Assembly (NCBI GenBank): GCA_964448675.1
Contig: CAYUZU010000003.1
Location: 233,632-297,631 of the forward strand
DNA from: CAYUZU01 sp964448675
GTDB taxonomy: Bacteria; Planctomycetota; Phycisphaerae; UBA1845; Fen-1342
Length of the DNA stretch: 64,000 nt
Direction: 5' to 3'
Every line of letters starts with the position of its first letter. Within the stretch, counting starts at the first letter, position 1. The notes below the pieces were generated by a model that was given only the letters and a program-made list of their open reading frames with translations, did not search any database and was not told the origin of the DNA. The translations under genes were made by a program, and so were the position numbers. Positions 17,326 through 26,504 of this stretch are shown in pieces.

Positions 17326-18240
17326 CTAGCCATCCTTGACCACCGCCGGAACGTCCCGGTCGCAGCGCGTAGCCGCCACCAGCGCGAAGAACCGCGTGTC
17401 GCCATCGATGCGGAACGGGGGCCGGAGGGCCGGGTTCGATGCATAGTCAAAATGATGCACGACGTAGCGAAACCCCTTCTCGTGCAGCAGGCCAAGGATC
17501 GTGTGCAGATTCTGGCCGCACTCGGGAAAGCCGTGGTACTCGACCACCATCTGCCGGACGTTGTGCAGTTGCTCGGCCGCCTCGCGCAGGACCGCGCACT
17601 CCGCCCCCTCGATGTTCATCTTCAGAAACGCCACCGGCTCGCGCAGGTAAGCCGACAGCGGCTCGGTCGGCACGGCACAGGTCGCGGCGCCACCCGCCGG
17701 ATCGCTCACCAGCGTTCCCGAGTCGCCCGCCGCATGAAACGCCGCTTCCCCCCGCTCCAGCGCCAACGCCGCCCGCACGATCTCCACGTCGCGCAGCCCG
17801 TTCGTCCGGATGTTCTCCTCCAGCAGTGGCACAATCGCCGGATCAGGCTCGAACGCGACGATGCGGGCGTCCGGCGCGAGCTGTTTGAAGCGGAGCACGC
17901 TGGTGCCGATGTGGGCACCACAGTCGATCACCAGCGGCCGCGGCGTGCGCGGCGCGAAGTCGTAGATGCCCCAGCGGAAGATATACGTATACTCGGCAAC
18001 CAGCGACAGCAGGTCGTCATACGCAATCGAGACCCCGGCGAACGTCACCCGCCCCGGCGTGAACCGCGGCTGCGCGCAAGCCCGCTTGCGCAGCCGGCGC
18101 AGCCGGGCGTCGGCAACCGAATCGTGCCAGCGCCGCCGAAGCTGATTGCGCCACCACCAGTAGCGCTGCCGGAGGGTCGGCGCGCGGGGCGCCACGCGTT
18201 CGATGGCCGGCGTGATGGTCGCGGTCGAATGCTGTGTCAT
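17326..18240 (-). CDS. FkbM family methyltransferase
   Basis: 304 residues from ATG 18240 (MTQHSTATI); the 21-residue open extension upstream has no support. Seen: LVIDCGAHIGTSVLRFK (motif I), VAFEPDPAIVPLLEENI, FLKMNIEGAECAVLREA (FkbM signature) and QMVVEYHGFPECGQNL. Basic, Trp-rich N-terminus (RYWWWRNQLRRRW). Divergent from the ABC ATPase gene across 340 bp in which no promoter is obvious. Likely O-methylates a sugar of the surface glycan. Confidence 0.85.
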   Translation of the reverse strand: MTQHSTATITPAIERVAPRAPTLRQRYWWWRNQLRRRWHDSVADARLRRLRKRACAQPRFTPGRVTFAGVSIAYDDLLSLVAEYTYIFRWGIYDFAPRTPRPLVIDCGAHIGTSVLRFKQLAPDARIVAFEPDPAIVPLLEENIRTNGLRDVEIVRAALALERGEAAFHAAGDSGTLVSDPAGGAATCAVPTEPLSAYLREPVAFLKMNIEGAECAVLREAAEQLHNVRQMVVEYHGFPECGQNLHTILGLLHEKGFRYVVHHFDYASNPALRPPFRIDGDTRFFALVAATRCDRDVPAVVKDG

Positions 18241-18580
18241 GCATTGCACCCACGCGCGCTCGGCAGCGCCGCCGGCGGTCCCGGCAGGCCGGCAGATCGG
18301 CACGCGCCGACCGGACCATGCACCGCGTCACGCTCTGTGGTCCTATCGGGGCCTCCGCGGCGCGCCGTTCACTTCCCAGGCCCGCGACGGCCGCATGTTG
18401 CGCTGCCGCGCCGGCCCATACTCGCCGCCCCCCGCACGGCCGGGCCCCGGCATGGCGCGCAATTCCTGCGCCACCGCCGTTTCAAGCAGCCCGCGTCGCC
18501 CTTCCGATAGTCCCACCGGAAGGCTGGGACGCACGCCGTGTGCCCCCCCCCCCGCGTTCAACGTGGTGTATCTCCCGCTC

Positions 18581-19906
18581 ATGAGCCAGCCCGCCATCGT
18601 CATCGAAGGCGTCTCCAAGCGCTACAGGATCGGCCGGCCCACGCGCGTCACGCGTACCTGGCGCGGTGCCCTGGCCGAGGCCGTACGCAACCACTGGCGC
18701 CGCCTGTGCGCCCTCGGCGAGCACGGTGACAACGACGAGACCATCTGGGCCCTGCGCGACGTGCACCTCGCGATCGCACCCGGCGAGGTCGTCGGGTTCA
18801 TCGGGCGCAACGGCGCCGGCAAGAGCACCCTGCTCAAGATCCTCTCGCGCATCGTCACCCCCACGGCCGGCAGGATCTGCACCCGTGGACGCATCGGCAG
18901 CCTGCTCGAGGTCGGTACCGGCTTCCACCCCGAGCTCACCGGTCGCGAGAACATCTTCCTCAACGGCGCCATTCTCGGCATGCAGCAGGCCGAGATCCGC
19001 GCCGCGTTCGACGAGATCGTCGCCTTCGCCGAGATCGGCAAGTTCCTCGACACGCCCGTCAAACGCTACTCCAGCGGCATGTACGTCCGCCTGGCCTTCG
19101 CCGTCGCCGCCCACCTCAACCCGGAAATCCTCCTGATCGACGAGGTGCTGGCCGTCGGCGACACGCAATTCCAGAAGAAGTGCCTCGGCAAGATCGGCGA
19201 CATCGCCCACAACGGCCGCACCGTCATCTTCGTCAGCCACAACATGAACGCGATTCGTTCACTGTGCTCGCGCGTCGTGCTGCTGCAGGACGCCCGCGTC
19301 GCCGCCGACGGCCCGCCCGACGCCGTCATCAGCCAGTACCTCGCGGCCAGCGCCCCCGACCACCAGACCCGCAGCGAGGCCACCTGGCCCGATGACCCTA
19401 CGGCGCCCGGCTGCGACGAGTTCCGCCTCCGCCGCGTGCGCCTCTGCGACGGCGCCGGTCGGCCCCTGTCAGTCGTCGACGTCAATCAGCCCTGTCGGAT
19501 CGAGATCGAGTACCGCGTCACGCGCCCGATCAGCGGCATGCGCGTCGCGATGCAACTGGTGACCCCCGACGGTGTGACGGCGTTCGGGTCCACCGACCAC
19601 GCCGTCCAACTGCCCGTGCATCAACCCGGCCACTACCGCAGCGTGTGCGAGATCCCGGCCCGCCTCCTCAACACCCAGACGTACCTGCTGCGCGTCGGCG
19701 CCGGCCAGCCCGGCATCAAGTACCTGCTCGAGGCCATCGACTGCCTCTGGGTCGAGGTCGCCGGCGCCGCCAACACCGGCTCGGTCTGGGCCGAGCGCTG
19801 GCCGGGCGTCGTCTGTCCCCGGCTGTCCTGGCAGGTGCAGACCGTCCCTGCCGCTGCCGCGCAGCCAACCACCCTGTGCGCCGCGGGCGCCGAGGAGAAC
19901 CACTGA
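18581..19906 (+). CDS. wzt: ABC transporter ATP-binding protein, Wzt type (polysaccharide export)
   Basis: 441 residues from ATG 18581 (MSQPAIVIEGVSKRY). Seen: Walker A GRNGAGKST, signature KRYSSGMYVRLAFAVA (YSSGM replaces LSGGQ, as in Wzt/TagH), Walker B EILLIDEVLAVGD, and H-loop FVSHNMN. The C-terminal ~170 residues form an Ig-like Wzt_C domain that in O-antigen exporters recognises the finished glycan terminus. The partner permease Wzm is not in the window, although the sulfotransferase follows with a 1-base overlap. Longer upstream frames are unlikely. Confidence 0.92.
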   Translation: MSQPAIVIEGVSKRYRIGRPTRVTRTWRGALAEAVRNHWRRLCALGEHGDNDETIWALRDVHLAIAPGEVVGFIGRNGAGKSTLLKILSRIVTPTAGRICTRGRIGSLLEVGTGFHPELTGRENIFLNGAILGMQQAEIRAAFDEIVAFAEIGKFLDTPVKRYSSGMYVRLAFAVAAHLNPEILLIDEVLAVGDTQFQKKCLGKIGDIAHNGRTVIFVSHNMNAIRSLCSRVVLLQDARVAADGPPDAVISQYLAASAPDHQTRSEATWPDDPTAPGCDEFRLRRVRLCDGAGRPLSVVDVNQPCRIEIEYRVTRPISGMRVAMQLVTPDGVTAFGSTDHAVQLPVHQPGHYRSVCEIPARLLNTQTYLLRVGAGQPGIKYLLEAIDCLWVEVAGAANTGSVWAERWPGVVCPRLSWQVQTVPAAAAQPTTLCAAGAEENH

Positions 19907-20778
19907 TGTCCCGGATTCGCCGTGTCCTTCGCCAGGCAACCGAACTGGTGTCCTGGAAGCTGTTCGACGGCGGCCTCCGCCACGACGACATCCTCCTGGT
20001 CAGCTATCCCAAATCCGGCACGACCTGGATGCACTTCCTGGTCGCCCACGCCGTCCTGGGCCCGCGGCTGGGGCTCAGCGGCGACTGGCTCAACTTCCGG
20101 AACTACGAGCAGTACGTCTTCGACCTGACGCCCTATACGCCGCACGACGCGCTCCCGCTGCGGCAGTTCCGCCACGCGCCGCGCCCACGGCTCTTCCTGT
20201 CACACAGCCCTTATGACCCGCGCCTCACCCAGGGCAACGTGCTCTACATTCTGCGCGACCCGCGCGACGTGCTCGTGTCCTACTACCACCACAACTGCCG
20301 CTGGACCCCGGGCTTCGAGCTCTCCCTGCCCGACTGGATCCGCACGACCACCCGCTTCCCCTGCGACTGGGACCGCCACGTCACCGGCTGGCTGCTGGAT
20401 GACCACCGCCGCCGGCACCGCATCCACCTCGTGCGCTACGAGGAGCTGCGCCGCAACGTGATCGACACGCTCGACAAGGCGCTGGCCGCCACCGGCGTCC
20501 GCTACACCCCCGACGATCTCGAGCGCGCCGCGTTCCACGCCGACTTCACGCGTATGCGCGACCTCGAGAAGCAGCACCCGCCCGTCATGCAGGATTACGC
20601 CGCCGGCAAGCCATTCGTGCGCAAGGGCAAGGTCGGCGGCTGGCGCGACGAACTGAGCGAAGACGACCTCGACGTGATCTACGAGCGCTACGGGGCGACG
20701 ATGCGCACACTCGGCTACGACACCACCCAGCGCTGCAACCCCCCGGCCCCCACGCCAGAACCGGCCGCGACCACCTGA
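19906..20778 (+). CDS. Sulfotransferase domain protein
   Basis: 290 residues; the start overlaps the wzt stop by one base (TGATG). Seen: PAPS 5'-phosphosulfate loop VSYPKSGTTWMHFLVAH, the 3'-phosphate motif YILRDPRDVLVSYYHH, and C-terminal FVRKGKVGGWRDELSEDD, the RKGxxGDWK-like motif. This is the sulfotransferase_1 family, which transfers sulfate from PAPS to hydroxyl groups. Its coupling to Wzt suggests the exported glycan is sulfated, perhaps as the terminal mark read by Wzt_C (inference). Confidence 0.92.
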   Translation: MSRIRRVLRQATELVSWKLFDGGLRHDDILLVSYPKSGTTWMHFLVAHAVLGPRLGLSGDWLNFRNYEQYVFDLTPYTPHDALPLRQFRHAPRPRLFLSHSPYDPRLTQGNVLYILRDPRDVLVSYYHHNCRWTPGFELSLPDWIRTTTRFPCDWDRHVTGWLLDDHRRRHRIHLVRYEELRRNVIDTLDKALAATGVRYTPDDLERAAFHADFTRMRDLEKQHPPVMQDYAAGKPFVRKGKVGGWRDELSEDDLDVIYERYGATMRTLGYDTTQRCNPPAPTPEPAATT

Positions 20779-20785
20779 CGCTCGC

Positions 20786-22312
20786 TCAGCGCGCCCCCAG
20801 TACGAACGTCCCGAACGTCCGCATCAGGATCGCCATGTCGGTCTCGAGCGAGCGGTGCTTCAGGTAGTACAGGTCGTAGCACAGCTTGCGCAGCGTGTCT
20901 TCCACGTTCCCCGCATAGCCGTAGTGGATCTGCGCCCAGCCCGACAGCCCCGGCTTGACCAGGTGCCGCAGGCGATAGTGCGGCAGCAACTGCTCCAGGT
21001 TACGCACGAATTCCGGCCGCTCCGGCCGCGGCCCCACCAGCGACATGTCGCCACGCAGGATGTTGAACAACTGCGGCAGCTCGTCGATCCGCGACCGCCG
21101 CAGGAAGCGCCCTATCCGCGTCACGCGCGTGTCATTCTGCTGGGCCCACTTGGCCCCGTCCTTCTCGGCGTCGCTGCGCATCGTGCGGAACTTGTACATG
21201 TTGAAGATCCGCCCGTGCTGCCCGACACGCGACTGCTTGTAGAGCGCCGCCCCGGGGCTGTCGAGCCGGATGATCAGCGCCACGATCGGCATGAACGGCA
21301 GCGTGAGCACCAGGCCGATCGCCGAAACGATCACGTCCATCACGCGTTTCACCGCGTCGTAGCTGCCGTGATTCTGCACGTCCGCCCGCAGGAACCACTC
21401 CGCCGTGATGCTGTCCGCGGGCACCTCCCCCAGCAGCTTCTCGACGAACGTCGCCTGGTCGGTCACCCGGCAGCGCCGCTCCAGGCATGCCGCCACCGCC
21501 GGCCCGACCATCGCATTGCCGCTGAGTTCCGCCCCGAACACGACCTCGTCAACCCCGTTCTCGGCAATCACCTCGCCGATGTCCTCGATGCGGCCCAGGT
21601 GCGGGCAGCTCTCCTCGAATTGCAGCTCCGCCTCCGACCAGAAGCGCGGCCGTGGCTCGATCTGGTGCGTCGCGGCGACCAGGCGCTGGACACCCTCGGC
21701 CGCCTGCAGGTGGCCGACAATCTGGTAGTAGCGGTGCCGGCCGCCGTTGAGCGAGTTCACCAGCCGCCGGATCGACTCACCCGCCCCGACACACAACACG
21801 CGGGCACAGGCCTCGGTGATTACGCCGTGGGCGTACAGCCGCAGCGGCAGCGCCGCCGCAATATAGAGGATCGCGACCACCAGCCCGACCCAGCGGCTCG
21901 CCGAGGCATAGAAGAACAAGGTCAAGACGGCGAACGCGAGCACCACGCCCAGCAACGCCGTCATCACCGTCCGAAAAACGACGGCACTGCGGGACCAGAG
22001 CGTGTCGCGTTCGAAGAGTCCGAAAACCAGCCCCGCCACGATGGTGCACACGCACAGCGCGGTGCTCGCCAGCCACGGATTCGCGATCCACTCGAACCCG
22101 GATGCCACGAACACCATGAACGCGTGCGTGATGGCCGTCGCCAGCGCAATGATGGTCAGGTCAATCACCAGCCACGTGGCCGGCGACATCGACAACAGGA
22201 AACGCCGCCGCCGCAGGCCCGGCGTCGCCGGCGCAGCCTCTGCCTGCGCGAGCGCAGGTTCAGCGTGCGTCCTGACAACGTCGGGAAACTCCTTTACGTC
22301 CACACCATCCAT
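20786..22312 (-). CDS. Undecaprenyl-phosphate glycosylphosphotransferase (WcaJ/EpsE-like)
   Basis: 508 residues from ATG 22312; the upstream open frame runs into the divergent lipoprotein gene and is discounted. Seen: five hydrophobic segments in the N-terminal 160 residues, a CoA-binding-like central domain (RVLCVGAGESIRRLV), and the C-terminal bacterial sugar transferase domain KRVMDVIVSAIGLVLTLPF, KFRTMRSDAEKDG, RIDELPQLFNILRGDMSLVGPRPE, KPGLSGWAQI. It starts glycan synthesis by loading a sugar phosphate on the lipid carrier at the inner membrane. Stop is 7 bp from the convergent sulfotransferase stop. Confidence 0.93.
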   Translation of the reverse strand: MDGVDVKEFPDVVRTHAEPALAQAEAAPATPGLRRRRFLLSMSPATWLVIDLTIIALATAITHAFMVFVASGFEWIANPWLASTALCVCTIVAGLVFGLFERDTLWSRSAVVFRTVMTALLGVVLAFAVLTLFFYASASRWVGLVVAILYIAAALPLRLYAHGVITEACARVLCVGAGESIRRLVNSLNGGRHRYYQIVGHLQAAEGVQRLVAATHQIEPRPRFWSEAELQFEESCPHLGRIEDIGEVIAENGVDEVVFGAELSGNAMVGPAVAACLERRCRVTDQATFVEKLLGEVPADSITAEWFLRADVQNHGSYDAVKRVMDVIVSAIGLVLTLPFMPIVALIIRLDSPGAALYKQSRVGQHGRIFNMYKFRTMRSDAEKDGAKWAQQNDTRVTRIGRFLRRSRIDELPQLFNILRGDMSLVGPRPERPEFVRNLEQLLPHYRLRHLVKPGLSGWAQIHYGYAGNVEDTLRKLCYDLYYLKHRSLETDMAILMRTFGTFVLGAR

Positions 22313-22474
22313 GCGCAAGCTCGTTCTCGGATTGAACCGCGGTATGTATCGTCCCCGCTTCACCCCCGCATAAGTCCCGCGACTTTCTTCCGGCCCTTTG
22401 CTCGCTCTTACGCATGTCCCCCCTTGATTGCCCCGATAACACCGACAGGTCCGTTTCTTGTTGGGAGTACTCAG

Positions 22475-23212
22475 ATGCGGCACTCGCCATTCATCGCCGT
22501 CGTTCCACTCGTGCTCACGTGTGCCTTGCTTGCCGGCTGCGCCGACAGGCCGGCCGTCGTCTATGAACCCCCGATCGAGATGGACGACGTCGCCGCCGGC
22601 CTCGCCGCGCCGGACAACGGCTTCGCGCTGGTCGCCGACGACCAGAGCCACGGCCGTTTCGCCTGCGCGCTCGCCGTCGCCAGACTCATGCCGCAGGACG
22701 CCAACGGACACTTCGAGATGGTGCTCGAAGACATGCGCCCCGCCGAAGAAAGCCATTGGGCCGAGCGGATGCGCGGCGTCGCCAGCATCCGCGAGCTGGT
22801 GTTTCTGAACCGGCGCTCCATTCGTCCCTTCCCGCCGACCGTCGAGCGGCTGTGCCAGACAGCCCTCGACCTGCGCGCCAGGCTGCTGCTCGTCTACGCC
22901 CCCAACGGCCTCGGGCCGAACTCGGCCCAGGTTTTCGGCGTGCTCTACGATGCGCGTTTCTGCAAGCCGCTGGCGACTTTGCACGCCTCATCGCTGCTCC
23001 TCAACGAGGACGGCGAGGAAGTGTCGGTCGCTCACGAGAAGGGCGACTGGCGCGAATGCGACGCGCGCTACCAGGCGCAGCGCAACTTCGAGGCGTACGC
23101 GCTCGACTGTCTGCGCGCCTTGATCGAACTCGACGAAGCGCCGCCCACCACGCAGCCGCACCGCTGGCACAAGCCGCTCTCGGAGCGCTGGTGGCTGCCG
23201 GATCGCGACTGA
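22475..23212 (+). CDS. Lipoprotein of unknown function
   Basis: 245 residues. Signal peptide MRHSPFIAVVPLVLTCA ending in a clean lipobox LLAGC (Cys 22). The mature protein has an N-terminal segment with an acidic patch and a region ARLLLVYAPNGLG that resembles the nucleotide-free alpha/beta fold of TolB-like or CsgG-like lipoproteins, but I do not assign a family. Divergent from the glycosylphosphotransferase gene (162 bp between starts), so it may belong to the envelope polysaccharide locus. Confidence 0.75.
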   Translation: MRHSPFIAVVPLVLTCALLAGCADRPAVVYEPPIEMDDVAAGLAAPDNGFALVADDQSHGRFACALAVARLMPQDANGHFEMVLEDMRPAEESHWAERMRGVASIRELVFLNRRSIRPFPPTVERLCQTALDLRARLLLVYAPNGLGPNSAQVFGVLYDARFCKPLATLHASSLLLNEDGEEVSVAHEKGDWRECDARYQAQRNFEAYALDCLRALIELDEAPPTTQPHRWHKPLSERWWLPDRD

Positions 23213-23241
23213 TCCGTGATACGCTGGCGCGCGACCGCGCG

Positions 23242-23925
23242 TCACGCGCTGTACAAGACGTAGAGCCCCAGGACGAAAATGATGCCGCCCGCCGCGCGGC
23301 GCATCACGTCGAGCGCACGATTCCAGCCGCGCGAATCCGCCATGCGCTGCACCAGCCCCATCGAGGTTCCGCCCACCAGCACCAGCCCGCAGTGCCCCAG
23401 GCTGTAGCACAGCAGGATCACCAGGCCGAACGTCAGGCTGCTGCCCGCGCTGGCCAGCGCCAACACCGCCAGCAGCACCGGCCCCGCGCATGGCGTTGAG
23501 ACCAGCGCAAACAGGACCCCCAGCAGAAACGCCCCCACGAAACCGCGGTACTTCGGCTGCGCACCGGCCAGCGCCGGCAATTGCCAATTCAACACACCCG
23601 TCAGGTGCAGCCCCACCAGCAGGCAGATCGCGCTGGCAACGTACGCCCAATACCGCGGCGGGACGAAGTCAGCGGCCAGCCGCAGGCCCAGAAACGCTGC
23701 CACGAGCGATACTGTCAGCCCCACTGAGAATACCAGCGACAACAGGAACGAACGCAGTACGCTGCGCTGCTGCTGGCCGGCGACGAACGCCACCATCAAT
23801 GGCACCATCGCCAGCACGCAGGGATTCGCCGCAGTGAGTAGCCCTGCGACCAGCGCTGCCAGCGGCGCAAACCACGACATGCCCTGGATGGCTTCGACGA
23901 GTTGGGCGGTGAGGTCAGTCATCAA
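23242..23925 (-). CDS. CcdA/DsbD-like membrane protein, possibly ArsG-type transporter
   Basis: 227 residues with six predicted membrane segments. Two conserved Cys sit in CcdA motifs: ANPCVLAMVPLM (Cys 36) and STPCAGPVLLAV (Cys 146). CcdA proteins carry electrons from thioredoxin across the membrane; close relatives in ars operons are named ArsG and linked to aromatic arsenical efflux. The position at the end of an arsR-permease-thioredoxin run fits either reading. Start could be M1 or M2. A 96-bp gap separates it from the thioredoxin gene. Confidence 0.85.
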   Translation of the reverse strand: MMTDLTAQLVEAIQGMSWFAPLAALVAGLLTAANPCVLAMVPLMVAFVAGQQQRSVLRSFLLSLVFSVGLTVSLVAAFLGLRLAADFVPPRYWAYVASAICLLVGLHLTGVLNWQLPALAGAQPKYRGFVGAFLLGVLFALVSTPCAGPVLLAVLALASAGSSLTFGLVILLCYSLGHCGLVLVGGTSMGLVQRMADSRGWNRALDVMRRAAGGIIFVLGLYVLYSA

Positions 23926-24021
23926 TCGTCCTTGGCTGTCCGCGCTCGGCTTTCAGCCGAAGAATGAAGAACGCGAGATTCAATGGGCGAAGCGGCCGCT
24001 GCCCGTCGGAATCGCGATTGC

Positions 24022-24435
24022 TTACTCTGAGTGAACCGGCATCACCCCCAGCTTCTCGAGCCGGGCGACGATCTCCGCCTTGGTCAGGCCACCCTCATGC
24101 CGCGCGACCTCACGGCCGGCACGATCATAGAAAATCTGCGTCGGCGTGATCCGCACGTTGAAGTGCTCGCCCACGTGCCCGTGCTTCATCACGTCGATGA
24201 ACTGGATGACCGCTCGGCCCTCGTATTCCCGCTTGAGCTCGGCCAGCACCGGTGCCATCGCCTGGCAATCCGGGCATGTCTCGCCGCCGAGATCGAGCAT
24301 CATCGGCAACCCCGGCACGCGCCGCACCATGGCTTCCGCCGGCGGCCGGCTCGCCTCCTTGTACCAGGCGACGCCGCCAACGAAGACGATTACCGCGAGG
24401 ATGATCAGCGTATTCAGTATGTTGCGCGTGGACAT
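24022..24435 (-). CDS. Membrane-anchored thioredoxin-like protein
   Basis: 137 residues: an N-terminal membrane anchor (ILNTLIILAVIVFVGGVAW, 6-24) then a thioredoxin domain with GGETCPDCQAM (Cys 54, Cys 57), VIQFIDVMKH and the cis-Pro ITPTQIFYD. The domain should face the periplasm. It likely exchanges electrons with the downstream CcdA-like protein or reduces substrates of the permease. Start chosen at MSTRNIL; the longer frame lacks support. Third thiol protein of the ArsR operon. Confidence 0.88.
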   Translation of the reverse strand: MSTRNILNTLIILAVIVFVGGVAWYKEASRPPAEAMVRRVPGLPMMLDLGGETCPDCQAMAPVLAELKREYEGRAVIQFIDVMKHGHVGEHFNVRITPTQIFYDRAGREVARHEGGLTKAEIVARLEKLGVMPVHSE

Positions 24436-24499
24436 GGTTGTCAGTCGCCAGTCTTCAGTGGTCCGTTCACACTCTTGCGCCAGCGCCGTCCCTCCGTCG

Positions 24500-24739
24500 C
24501 TATTCGCTACCCCCCAACACCTTCTCCAGCTCCGCCGCACTGGGCAGCTTGCCCGAGACCTTCACCTGCCCGTCGACGACCAGCGCCGGCGTCATCATCA
24601 CGCCGTACGACGAAATGCGCCCCAGGTCGCTGACCTTCTCCAATTCATAATCCAGGCCGAGCTTGTCGGCCGCGGCCCGCGTGTTGTCGGCCAGCGCCGT
24701 GCACTTGGCACAGCCGGTGCCGAGAATCTCGATTTTCAC
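24500..24739 (-). CDS. Small thioredoxin family protein (redox-active disulfide protein 2 type)
   Basis: 79 residues from a GTG start with GGAGG 6 nt upstream; the start overlaps the permease stop (GTGA). Seen: MKIEILGTGCAKCTALADNT with active-site CAKC (Cys 10, Cys 13) and MTPALVVDGQVKVSGKLP with the cis-Pro. This TIGR00412 family is regularly found beside ArsP-like permeases under ArsR control, where it probably supplies thiol electrons or binds the metalloid. Cytosolic. Confidence 0.92.
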   Translation of the reverse strand: MKIEILGTGCAKCTALADNTRAAADKLGLDYELEKVSDLGRISSYGVMMTPALVVDGQVKVSGKLPSAAELEKVLGGSE

Positions 24740-25971
24740 AAGAGGCCTCCTTCGATCAGTTGTCCATAGACCAGGCCGGCCGTGCTCGACAGCACCACGA
24801 CCAGCACGACATACACGATGGTCTTCTGCGTCCCCAACACCGAGCGGATCACCAGCATGTTCGGCAACGACACCGCCGGCCCCGCCAGCAGCAACGCCAG
24901 CGCCGGGCCGCGTCCCATGCCGGCTCCCAGCAGCCCCTCCAGCACCGGCACTTCGGTCAGCGTGGCAATGTACATGAGCGCGCCGGCCACCGACGCGAAC
25001 AGATTCGCCCCGAGGCCGTTGCCACCGACGCAGGCCGCAATCCACGACTGCGGAATCAACGCCGGCTCGCCCGGCCGCCCGATCAGGAACCCCACCACGA
25101 GCACGCCCGCCAGCAACAGTGGCAGAATCTGCTTGGCAAACGTCCAGGTGCTGGCGACCCACGCCCGCAGCTCACCGCGCGAGAACCACCGCGCGAGCAC
25201 AACCGCCAGCAGAACCGTCAGCGCGGCGCTGACCACCCACTTCGCGCGCCAGATCGCTGCCCCCAGCCCCGCGTCATCAATACGCCCCCAGTTGGCGAAC
25301 ACCAGAATGCCGATCATCAGCGCAAAGTAGATCCCCATTTGCCACAGCGGTCGCTGGTCATCATTGTCCGGCACCACGAAGCCGCCGTCCTGCGTCCGCG
25401 CGCGTTCTTCCTTGCGGTAGATCAGGTGCATGCACAGCCCGATCACGACGCTGAAGATGATCGCGCCGACCGCCCGCGCAATCCCGAGCTCCGCCCCGAG
25501 CACCCGCGCGGTGAGAATGATCGCCAGCACGTTGATCGCCGGCCCGGCATACAAGAACGTCGTCGCCGGGCCCAGCCCCGCCCCGCGCGTATAGATGCCC
25601 GCAAACAGCGGCAGAATCGTGCAGGAACACGCTGCCAGCACACAACCCGAGACGGCGGCCGCCGTGTACGCCACCACCTTGTGCGCCTGCGCCCCGAAGT
25701 ACTTCATCACCGCCGCCTGCGACACGAACGCGGCGATCGCCCCCGCGATGAACAGCGCGGGCACCAGGCACAGCAGCACGTGCTCCCGCGCGTACTCCTG
25801 GACCATCAGCAGCGCTTCCCGGCCAGCGTTCGCGACCGTCCCCGTTGCCGGCAATTCGGCAAACGGCAACCAGTACGCCAGCAGAAAAATCGCCACCATC
25901 GCGCCGCAGATGACGTCATCGCGGCGACGACCGTTAGCGAGCACCTGTCGCAGGTGGGTGATGGCGGTCAT
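24736..25971 (-). CDS. Permease, UPF0718/ArsP-like
   Basis: 411 residues, about ten hydrophobic segments in two halves separated by a charged linker (KEERARTQDG, near 188-197). Conserved features: GCVLAACSCTILPLFAGIY with Cys 110, 115 and 117, and a matching second-half motif ATLTEVPVLEGLLGAGMGRGPALALLLAGPAVSLPN. ArsP members export trivalent organoarsenicals; others of the family have unknown substrates. It is coupled by ATGA to arsR upstream and by GTGA to the thioredoxin downstream. Confidence 0.88.
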   Translation of the reverse strand: MTAITHLRQVLANGRRRDDVICGAMVAIFLLAYWLPFAELPATGTVANAGREALLMVQEYAREHVLLCLVPALFIAGAIAAFVSQAAVMKYFGAQAHKVVAYTAAAVSGCVLAACSCTILPLFAGIYTRGAGLGPATTFLYAGPAINVLAIILTARVLGAELGIARAVGAIIFSVVIGLCMHLIYRKEERARTQDGGFVVPDNDDQRPLWQMGIYFALMIGILVFANWGRIDDAGLGAAIWRAKWVVSAALTVLLAVVLARWFSRGELRAWVASTWTFAKQILPLLLAGVLVVGFLIGRPGEPALIPQSWIAACVGGNGLGANLFASVAGALMYIATLTEVPVLEGLLGAGMGRGPALALLLAGPAVSLPNMLVIRSVLGTQKTIVYVVLVVVLSSTAGLVYGQLIEGGLL

Positions 25972-26309
25972 GCCTGTTGTTCACTCAACGCAGCCTGGCG
26001 CTGCCGGAGGTCGTCCTGCAGCACCGATTCAATACATGCCCACAACCCCTGCAAACAGCAGATCCGCAAGCGATAGAACGTCATCGCCCCCTGCCGCCGC
26101 AAGTCGATGATGCCCGCGTTGCGGAGGATGGCGAGGTGCTTGGACACGGTGGATTGATCGGCGCCGACCAGCCGGGTGAGATCGCAGACGCACTGCTCGC
26201 CATCCGCAAGCGCATCAAGGATCATCAGTCGGCTGGGGTGGGCGAGGGCCTTGGCAATCTGGGCCCGGGCCTCGTACCGCTGGCGGGAGTGCTTTGCATT
26301 CATGGTCAT
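25968..26309 (-). CDS. arsR: ArsR family metal/metalloid-responsive repressor
   Basis: 113 residues (start MTMNAKH at 26309; the second Met at 26303 is the alternative). Seen: winged helix with ALAHPSRLMILDALADGEQCVCDLT, the ELCVCDL-type metal-sensing box in the recognition helix (Cys 40, Cys 42), DQSTVSKHLAILRNAG, and a C-terminal Cys pair (84, 85). It would bind its own promoter and leave on binding trivalent arsenic or a related thiophile. A near-ideal promoter places the RNA start on the ATG, so translation may be leaderless. First gene of the five-gene operon. Confidence 0.93.
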   Translation of the reverse strand: MTMNAKHSRQRYEARAQIAKALAHPSRLMILDALADGEQCVCDLTRLVGADQSTVSKHLAILRNAGIIDLRRQGAMTFYRLRICCLQGLWACIESVLQDDLRQRQAALSEQQA

Positions 26310-26315
26310 ATCGCC

Positions 26316-26344
26316 ATAATACCATGCCCCCAGCCAACGGTCAA
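26316..26344 (-). promoter_or_regulatory. arsR operon promoter
   Basis: Minus strand TTGACC (26344-26339), exact 17-nt spacer, TATTAT (26321-26316). Predicted start point about 26309, coincident with the first ATG of arsR. The ArsR operator should overlap this site, as in other autoregulated ars operons. Confidence 0.75.
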
Positions 26345-26475
26345 CCGCCCGACGCCGTCCCGACTCCCCTACCCGCCAGAACCCGGCCTCCGGGAGCGGT
26401 TCCTCAGAATCCCGCCCCATCGCGCTAAGAGCCGGTTAAATTTCGCTCACAACCATACTTAAAGCCACTTTGCCC

Positions 26476-26504
26476 TTGAATCCTCACCCCCGCGCTGCTA
26501 TTTT
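26476..26504 (+). promoter_or_regulatory. Promoter of the EF-G gene
   Basis: TTGAAT (26476-26481), 17-nt spacer, TATTTT (26499-26504). It gives a leader of about 240 nt before the EF-G start codon; I see no gene in that leader. Confidence 0.5.
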
